Source: Rhyacophila brunnea
Lineage: Eukaryota; Arthropoda; Insecta; Trichoptera; Rhyacophilidae
NCBI GenBank assembly: GCA_022495005.1
Contig: JAGYXB010001416.1
Span: 124,001-188,000 of the forward strand
Length of the DNA stretch: 64,000 nt
Direction: 5' to 3'
Both the position numbers and the translations under genes were made by a program. The notes under the pieces are model-generated. The model was not told the origin of the DNA and did no database searches. It saw only the letters and a list, made by a program, of their open reading frames with translations. Positions 23,935 through 33,700 of the stretch are shown here, piece by piece (the stretch's first letter is position 1; each line of letters opens with the position of its first letter).

Positions 23935-24568
23935 TAGAGGTAAGCAGATTGAGCGTCGCTTGGGTGCGGCAGTTACTTGAAGGGCGGCAAATCGAGAAGA
24001 ATCATTAGGTATTTATATAGAAATAGGTATACTTAGTAATCACGGAGATATATCTCATTACAAAAATCAGCTCACTGGTTGGAAACAAAATGTAACTAAA
24101 ATAAAAAAAAACTGTAAATGTAAATAGAATGTTTAACAGGACTGTATTTTTTGTCGGGTTTGCGATGTCCAGCTTACTTTCGTTGTCCTTGGACGTCACA
24201 TCCTTGATAACCAGCAATAACACGTGCAGATTTGAGAATTATATTTGAATTATAGGTAGGTACACACTTACCTAATTAATTTATCCAAATATTTTTGGCA
24301 GTCACTCGCGAGTTTTGAAAGTTGTCAGGTGTATATTTAAATGTAAGTATCTGAAAACCGTGGACTCGCAATATTATTGTCTATTGAAGTAGAGATGTCA
24401 TTTAAATTAGATTTAGTGGTATATATTTTGTTAGTTATGTATCCATAGAATACATTTCTTAGATATTTGAGTCATGGAAGGATGATAAAAAATACTGTAA
24501 GTAAGTATTAAAAAATTGGGGGCATTTTGGCGCTGCCTAGGGGTAGTATTTTGTCTAGGGACGTCACT
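23935..24568. mobile_element. CAGTGACGTC-ended transposon inserted at the stop codon
   Basis: The comparison with copy A shows contiguous sequence ...AGACTAATATAATGAA interrupted here by about 630 bp. The right terminus CTAGGGACGTCACTG pairs with starts at 45603 (CAGTGACGTCTCGTG) and 49896 (CAGTGACGTTCCTAGAC). The left terminus lacks about 16 bp seen in the 45603 copy (GGCAGATTGAGCGTCGCTTG follows in both). The CAGTG terminus suggests a hAT-like or related DNA transposon. No 8-bp duplication could be confirmed. Confidence 0.6.
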
Positions 24569-24763
24569 GATATAATGAATTTTCTATAAAACTCTTGTGG
24601 TCGAATGGTCGTGTGTAAGTTGAGTACGTATTAATGCATTGATCATCAGTGTCACTTGAAGGGGCTGTGCTGACGATGCCTCTTAGGTACCATGTCTCGA
24701 TATTCTTTTCTTTGGTGCTTACCACCAAACCCCCGCCGCCGTCACCTCTGCAAACACCAGTTC
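24564..24763 (-). CDS. Protease homologue, last exon
   Basis: Acceptor TTCTGTTTTCAG. The exon starts in phase 1, completing the Gly of LNG. It reads TGVCRGDGGGGLVVSTK, WYLRGIVSTAPSS, CINTYSTYTRPFDHKSF and ends SLYQ followed by TGA (24564-24566). The Gln codon and the stop come from the transposon terminus. Without the insertion the frame would end one codon earlier at TAG. Confidence 0.88.
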
Positions 24764-27700
24764 CTGAAAACAGAATATTAATAATATATTGTCAGTTGTC
24801 TAACGAAAGCTATATTTTATGCATTTAGTATGCGGTAAGTACCAGATTTGTGATTTTCAGTTTCCAGGACAGGATGCCTGACTAAAGGGTCGATGACATT
24901 GAGCTACTTTACACGCTACTAGTTGGCGAATTTACAATCTGCTCGTAAACTCGCCCAGTATCATCATCGAACAAGCTAGCTAACAAGCAGATTGTAAATA
25001 ATTTACCGAAAAAAGTTGAAAGCCGGTCAACTTAACACGCTTACATGCTGGCGTGTGGGCCTACTGCGTGTGCGCAGTAGAGCGATAGTAGCGACTTTCC
25101 GGTAAAAAAACGAACTACTCATTTTGAAATTTACCGTTTTGACGTTTTAAAATGGAAACATTATTCGGCATGCATATTATGTTCATTTACGTTAGACTTC
25201 ATAGAGCTAGAGCCTGATAAAAGTATGCAACAACACAATATTATGATTTCAACTCGCTAGCTTGTGTACATATTATAATCTATACTTTTTTAGGTAAGTA
25301 TATTATCTATTGTTTATTATCTGCAACTAAGTTCTGTCAAAATAGTCGCTGGCCTGTGGCCGGGAAAGTTTTGTGTGTCATCATCACAATCGCAGTAGCT
25401 GAATCACCCGCTTTTAAATTCGCCAACAAACAGCTTGTAAAGTAGCTCAATGTCATTGACGGTTTAGGAGGTTGCAAATGAAAGTCACAAAATTCGTTTA
25501 AAGATGAAAGGCTCGAAGACAAAATAAAATATAAGCTCCTCGACTGACTAACAAATGATTTTACAAACATAAGGTAGGTGTTCTACAATCAAAATATTTT
25601 AAGGGATCGAACTTCGCAGCATCAATCTGATGTACTCTTCATTCGTTTTTCATACCGAAATCTCGAGAATAGCTTACAGTAGGTACTGAGCATCAGGCAG
25701 GTGAGCATGAACGGGCAGTATTTACGGCATGTTTGTAGGTATGGACGGTATCGTTGTTTGATTCAACAAGCACCCAGTGGGATAGGTGAAATGTTGTAAG
25801 TATATTTATTTACTATAACCACCCTGTGAAGGCCCATGTGCTGTGTTCACAAGCAAAAATGGTTTTTAGGTTTTTTAAACCTTTATTTACACCTTTTATT
25901 GTCGCTTAGGAAACAACCATTTTTTCCTTATTGAGGTGGTAGTAGTACATGGTGCTAACAGCAGCTACCCTCGCAGTCTAAAGCACTGACTGTCTCCAGA
26001 TTCCATTCCCGGTGATGTGATTGATATGTGATTTTTTTCCAAAGTCTGGGCGTTTCTTTGATTTTTTCACTGCTACTACCATACTGCTGTTATTGGGCGT
26101 CATAGTATATTATAGTAAACATAATTTGAAAATACTTTTGAGAAATATACAACCGATAGATTTTTTTTAATTCGACACCCAGCATGATTCGAACCTCTCG
26201 GGAATCGGGCCCGTGTGCACTGACCACTAGGCTATAGGTATCTTATCTAATTGCGACGAATTTTAATTAATGGTTCTTACAATACTCTCTGATGGGCTTT
26301 CTAAATTGCGTTACTAATTGGCAATCGGCTTTTGTATTTTAAGTCAAAGTATTAAATTTAATTATTTTATTAATTAGTAATCGATGTCGGGATTGCTCCA
26401 AGATTTTTGTTTTATTTTATTCGTTGAATAAAAGAAATAGTTAATTATATTATTAGCAAGTGTGAGTATCTTCAATAAAAGAATGTTACATTCTTAAACC
26501 TTGTGATTTGGTAGTTGAATAAAAAATAGCATGTTAGTGTTAAAAAAAGAAAGACTTACCATTTAGGTATCCTGCACAAAATTTGCCACTAATAATGTAC
26601 TTTTGAAACTCGGGAGGAGAATTTTCTTTGCAATCTTTGTAGGAGATGATCGGCATCGTAATTGCTTTTAATATATCCGAATCTTTTTGCATTTCTGCCT
26701 GCGCTATACGAAATCCTGCCACCTATAATCGAATATTTTTTAATGATCATGATACAAAATAGTCGTAGGATCTATCGGAAATTGGGCAATTGGGCGCCGC
26801 ACTGTCGAATGAAATAAAAAATAGACGTTCGTTATAATCAGTTTCTATCTATTGCTTAGCCGGCTCGCACATCACAAATCGCCTCGTGTGCCTTACCGCC
26901 ATAAATCAAAGCTTCCGAGAACAGGCGGCCAGTGTTGCATGACACAACCTCGCACATCTATCTACCGACAGTCGCGCGTAGCCTTCGAAACGTATTGATA
27001 TTTCAATGCGGCGATCGGCGAGCCGGTATAGGAATGACCAATTCGCATGTGTTTCTTTGTGACTTCGACCCACCGACTCGGAGCCCGAGAAGGATGCAAC
27101 ATGTCGAATGCAACAGCCAGATGTTTTTTTCAGCCGAAACAGTTGCATTCGATCGATCTGCGAAGCTCCATTTGGCAACACGTGTTATGTTGTTTCGTTA
27201 AATGACGATGACGTCACATCGACGTATTCGATGCGTTTTTAGGCGAGACGAGTTCCAATGTGCGAGCCGACTTAGTGTTGTTATAGATTGAAAATTATCA
27301 TGTCTGAAGCTTTATATAAAAATAGAAGTACTCTCTTCTCGTTGGAACTTAAACATAATATGCACAATTAAATCATTATTTACGTGTGCATTATTAAATT
27401 CTCACCAAGTATTACATAATAGTATAATATTTGAAATATAAATAATAACACATAATACGTCATATTATATATTTAAAAAGTACCTATAATTCACGAACGT
27501 CTATCTATTTTCGAATTTAAAATAATTAGTTTTCAGGAGAGCCAAAAGAAGCAGTTAGTTGCAGTTTTCCATGGAAAGATGACCTTCTTCTACGTTTTCA
27601 TCTTGAAATTTTTGTGGGTCAATGGCTGATTTCATTGAAATGTTCCCAAACAGTTCAGAAGCATTTTATTATGTCTCACCTTATATTTATCATCCTACTA

Positions 27701-30700
27701 AAATTTCCAGGTTGTCATTCAGAATTAATTGTATATTCGGTACAGTTCGATTATGAGGTATACAGCGGCAAACACATTTTGAAAATAGCCGATATACTGG
27801 ATTATTTGTTAGGTTAACCTAACCAAACCCAATCTCACGTAAACTAACCCAAATTAACAAATAATCCAGTATATCGGGTATTTAAAAAACGTGTTTTCTG
27901 CTATATTCCTCATAACCGATCTGTACCTCACATGTTCAACAAATTAGGTCCATACTCTGATTAAAAACACACATTTACAAACAATATGTGTATTTTCCAG
28001 ACCCCGGAATTGAACCTGGGACCCACGATATTATAAACCGACGCGTTAGCCGCTCAGCCATCGTGGCCATCAGATTCATGCATTTACTCTTGGCTGAAAA
28101 ATACTATACAAGGTTACACGTATAGGTTATGATCTAGATTTCTCGAGAAGACAATCAGAGAAGTTGATCCACATTTTTATCAGAAATTTCACAATTCTTC
28201 GAAATTTCTAAAAAATCACAGCAGGAATACTTATATAAAAAAATCTTTTTAAATTGTTAAGTTAGGATTTTTGACTGTTTTATAAAATGAAACACCCAAA
28301 TAAAAATACATGGGTTCGCATTGAAAAAAGTGTTTTTCAGTGAAAGAGCTAAGAACAAAATCTGTCGATGGATGTCTAAACAGATTTTTTTTTAAATAAG
28401 CTCGAGAAATCAATTAGGCAAGAAATCAAAAATCGAAAGTAAGAAAATCACTTGATTTCTCAGTGCCATTTAGCTACCTATGTAATAATAATACAACAAT
28501 AATTCAAAAATTAATATTTCTTACAAGAAAAAGTAAGTAGGTACAATTTTAATATGTTATATAATTTATTGTGCCACAGGAAATTGGTGTACTTATTATT
28601 GAAATGAAAAGTTCTAAATTTACGTTTAGACTGTTCAGAGGGTCACACTATGAATCGATTGCCACGGCCACGACCAGCGTAATAATTGTGACCACCGATG
28701 TTTATAATTTAACGTGAAATCGTGCTATTCAACGTGCATTTAAAATGTGGTTGGCCACAACATCTAACGACTCTGGTCGTGACCATGGCCACATCAGTGC
28801 GTGGGTATCGTCTTTTAGACATATGAAAATGTAGCGTCATAGAAATTATATTCCTGAAATTAGTATAGAAAACGACATACCTTAGCTTGTACCCCGGGGG
28901 ATGTCTGGTCACTGTCGAAAGCTTTATCGTTGAGATCCAAACAAATTGGCACAATTAAATTGGAAAAATTAAGCGGGGTCTCCAGAACCAGTATCGCTAT
29001 GTCATTAGAATAACTGGTTGTCTCGCCAGTATAGGATTCAGGAATTCTAATCTCTTTCACCTGAAATATTCGAAAATTATAATTAAATGGCAGTGTGCCT
29101 TCCCCTTAAAGATTATTCTGGCATATAAACAATATTTCATGCAGGACTCTTTCAAACCAGAAGAATCGTTATTTTTCATAATAATTATATTATTATTATT
29201 AAAAAATTCATACTACGGATTTTTGAATTTGTGGTTTCTTGGAGTCTTCAATATTTTGGAACTCTCTAAACATTTTCCCAACTGCAATCGTGAATAGGCT
29301 AGGGTCAAAAGATTTTCTCGTTAGGGGGTCGTAAAAGCAATGAGCAGCTGAAACAAATTACCAATCCATCTGCACGTTATTTTCACATTCCTTCAACATG
29401 TCTTATGAATTCTTTTGAATAACACCAAATGATTTCATGATGAGCTATTCATGTTATATTTATTATAATATGAGAAAAATTTTGTAATATAATACGTAAG
29501 CATTTTGGATATACCGATAATGGAGGGCAATGTCATGAACAATGACAAAACAGAACATGACAAAACAGAACAACGATAAATATAACTATGACCTTTCGGA
29601 AAAATATAAGTTTAATATTGAAATTGTCCTATCTCTATTATGTTGAGTGATTTTTAATAGCACAGATTTTCAACATGCCATAATAAATTAAATTATATAC
29701 CTAATTTCTGCATTCCTGATCGCTAAAAAGCCTCAAATAAACGGGACTTAACTCGGTGTTGCCGGCAAGCTTAGGATATCACATTTTAATCAATATAATA
29801 TGTTCAAAATGATTGGGTGACTAAGTACAACGAAATAATGACCTAACCTAACTTAACCTAAATAGATCCCACAAAATTAATGTTTCATTTTCCCCCTGGC
29901 TGTTCTGTTTTGTCACTATTCTGTTTTGTCATGTTCTGTTTTGTCATTTTTTGTTTTGTCACTGTTCTGTTTTGTCATGTTCTAGAATATTTTGAATGAT
30001 CTTTATCACCATAAATTCAAGGATGGAGGGTGCCAACTCTAATGTAACAGTATTTTTAAATATTATTCATTATTCATGCTAATTTCAGTTAATTTTAACA
30101 GTTCGTGTGCGTATGTTCAAAATACTTGGGATATTGCTTGCATCCATAGATAATATTTTGAACAGCACAAACATAGACCCCTCCAAACCAACCCGCCCCA
30201 CACGACACTCGGTTTTAATCGAGTGTATCACGAGGCCCTACGTGTGGTGTCAAGCATCAGCTGTTTTTTCATCAGATATTTTGAACAGACGAGAACCGGT
30301 GATTTCAACATGGTATGGTTGTTGAACCCAACCTGTAGACTATAAATAATAGGCAATATTCTTATAGAAAATACATGGTACCAAACACTAAAAACAAAAA
30401 ATACGTCACCCGAAAACGTGTAGCCATTGCAGGTGTCGATGTAGTGCGTTCCACGTGACGTGACCTCATTGTTGTTCTGGTGATTTCGGCAGATTTTGCT
30501 TTCTGACAATTTTCGTTTACAGGTTAAAAATGTGCTACGGGGTGGGAGCATCAGACTGATATCATTTAAATACCAAGAAAAACGAAATTACACACTTTTT
30601 TCCGTACCGGCAGCTTACTGTGATAGCACGTGAGAGCACATAACGTGATCGTAATATATTTGAACCGGTCTATGGAGTTGTAGCCTGGATTTTAAATGAA

Positions 30701-33700
30701 TAGATATTAAGAACACTAGAAGCATTCGAGATATGCCTGCATCGACGTACTTATCACGAAGATATCCTAGGCAGATCACATCACTGATGAGGAAGTTTTA
30801 AGACTAGACGCAGAAGACCTGCATACTTCAGCCAAGATTTCCGCAATGGGAAGTATGATTTACTCCGACTTATAATGCAGGGTAAAGCCGAAGATGGCAG
30901 CGGCATAGATAGAAAGAGATTCTATTGTCTGTACAACCTCTGTAAGTAGTTCAATGTCGAAGGCGTTGGGGATCAGATACGACCGGCCCAGGAAAGGGAA
31001 GACTACTGCAATTGCTCGCAAACCTTCGACAAAAGACGGCATCAAAGAAGAAGATAAATTAGTTTACAGGTAATATCAATATTTATTGTGTCTACATATT
31101 TTTGTCAACATTCAACAATTGTCTGATTTCTACGCGTTATTGATTTAATCCAAGGCCTGAACTAAAACGATGTATAAGTGCGAGTGAGAAAGTATTCGGC
31201 ACCCTTATAATCTTTGCGGCACGCGCTAAAGTAAGATAAAAGGTTTACTGATGTGTAGAAGATTTTGTTGTCGGCGTAGCCGCCAAATCTTAGTTTTTTG
31301 CTACTAAGCGTCGATAACCTGCGGGCGCGTGTTGCTAAAATTGAAATTTTTTGTATTAAACATAAAGTCAGTGGTAAATATTTATAGTTAATTAAGTAGA
31401 AAAGATGGTTCTGTGTGCTGTATTAAAATGTGGTAGCCGTACTGATAAGCAAGAAGATGGTATTACGTTTCATAGGTAAGTTGATACATGTTCGTGATAA
31501 TTTATTTGTATATATTTTAATATCAAGTGACCGTGTTTCTTTAAAATAACTTAAATTATGGATATTTTTACCTAATTGTTGCATTTTGACCGCTTAAAAA
31601 TACTATATAACGTAAAAAAAAATATATTTTAATTCTGAGCGTCTAGTGCGAGCACTTTGGGCGAGCACTAGCGAAATGGTCTATGGTCTCGAACATTTGT
31701 ATACGAATGCGTTCGCTCGCACACGAACCAAACGCACGGCACGCAGCTTCATTGAGCAATGCAATGGGTGGCGTCTAGATGTATATATAGTCTAAGATTT
31801 AATCCTATAAAAAGAGTAATCTTAAATTTTATTTTACTACACCAATTAACGAATCATGTCATTTTAACGTTTATAAAAAAATAGTTACAATTATTACAGT
31901 TACATCGAAGATATTGCATTAATTCTGAACATACCACTGATGACAAGGTCCCTGCGTATGATGCTTCCTCCGCACCAATATCTAGGAAGCAAGCCCTTTC
32001 CTTCCTGTCCGTATTGAGTATATATTGCAACGTGCCAAGGGAATAATTCTCCCTTGTTATCATTTTGTCCCGCAATTGCATATGGTATTCCTTTTGGTGT
32101 TATTGTTCCACACTCTGGAATATAAGTACCTATATTATTTATCAACACATAGGTATCAATGACATACTATTATTATACTTACTTAAATTAATAATATGTT
32201 TGCAAAATAACCAAGGAATCATTTAATTGGCACCGTAACATCCAAAAAAACCTTTTACAAAAATGGTAATAATTTAGTTAGGAACTAATAAATTAGTTGT
32301 TTTCACAGTCTGTTCATCGAGTACTCAATATAATATAATAATGAATTAAATTAGAATATCCAGCGTCATAAAATATTATTTCATCTCAAAATATCACACA
32401 TAGTTTTAATACATTATATGATTTTGAAGAGCATGCCCGATTGAAAAAACACCGCATGTTTACTGTTGTTGAATCTTTTGACTTCATTGAGCTACATTGA
32501 TTGAAGTGGAATTCTCTCATTGGTTTGGGGCGCACCATTTTTTTTCCAGTTATTTTCACCAAAAATCAAAGTCGATAACTTTTTTTGCTCTTCATTATGC
32601 ATCGTCCAGGTTCTACAATATTATTATTTCACGTCTTAGATAACAATATTAAATTAATTGAACTGGAGATCACGTGATGGATCTTTATTATAATAGTTTT
32701 TACAACAAGGTTTTTTATTTGTTAATTATACGATATTTCAGTTATTTATGTAGACAGCTGTTTCTGGTTATGAACCCGTCCTCAAGATTATCTAACTAAA
32801 CTCTGATAACTATTAACTAATCACAAAAAATCAGATAACAAACCCTCATGACCGGACAGGCATGGTAAAACAAGTGGGTATACTATGTTAATATTTGATT
32901 TTCTCTTTGCTCACAACAGTGGCGTAGACGATAAAAAATTACATAACTAAATGCTTGATAGCTTTACGGCAGAGAAAATATTTATTCACTATTCAAATTG
33001 TTGCAACATTGAACCATTGAGGCCAATCCCGACTAGATCAACATGTATTAGTATTTGCGTCAATTATTGAACTGTGCATTTTAACGGAGAATATGATTAA
33101 TATCTACTTTCTTCCTCTTTCCACTTCATAGAGTATTGACTGTAGACCAGTGACGAGGAGTGGAGATAGGCTGTTAAGATTCGACATAAATTGCACACTA
33201 AACTTTGTCAGTGATACTTATTTGTTTTCATTTAACTAATAATACAATTTGCAGATGGTGATGGTTAGTTTTCAACATGCAATTTAACCCTACCTAAATC
33301 AAACCATAATAGTTTAGGTATGCTACGGGCAATCCGACAGAAATAGAGCACACTTTTCCAGCCATTAATTTCGTTAATTAATAATACATACTATTACTGA
33401 TGGAGATGGTTAGTTTTTCAAAATTCATTAAGCCCTGCCTAACCAAACAGTAATCGATAAAAAATAGTCGTCTGTCTATAAAATATATTGTGACTATTAT
33501 CTACTATGGCTTGAATTCGGCAGAGCTTAATTGAATTTAAATAATAATTACAAGATAAAAAGAACTTTTTCTATAAAACGTTTTAAAATTTTCTGTTAAA
33601 TCATATAAACTTGACTTGACTAGCTTAAACGATCAAAAAAATTTGTACTCGATAGAAATAATACTGAAATGTCATTTCGACATGTCATATTGATTTCCAT

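Larger units (their letters stand above)
20788..25640. repeat. Segmental duplication, copy B
   Basis: Partner of 2757-6490 in the same orientation. It contains the final exon of the intact gene. Insertions present here and absent from copy A are a SINE tail plus R1 fragment (about 21220-21760), a Tigger derivative (22552-23394), an 86-bp retroposed piece (23626-23711), a transposon at the stop codon (about 23935-24568) and a MITE (about 24886-25463). Confidence 0.8.

Noticed and set aside
26932..27201. Open frames of about 90 codons on both strands
   Set aside because: They fall entirely inside the GC-richer MITE at 26859-27271 and overlap each other; the composition explains them.
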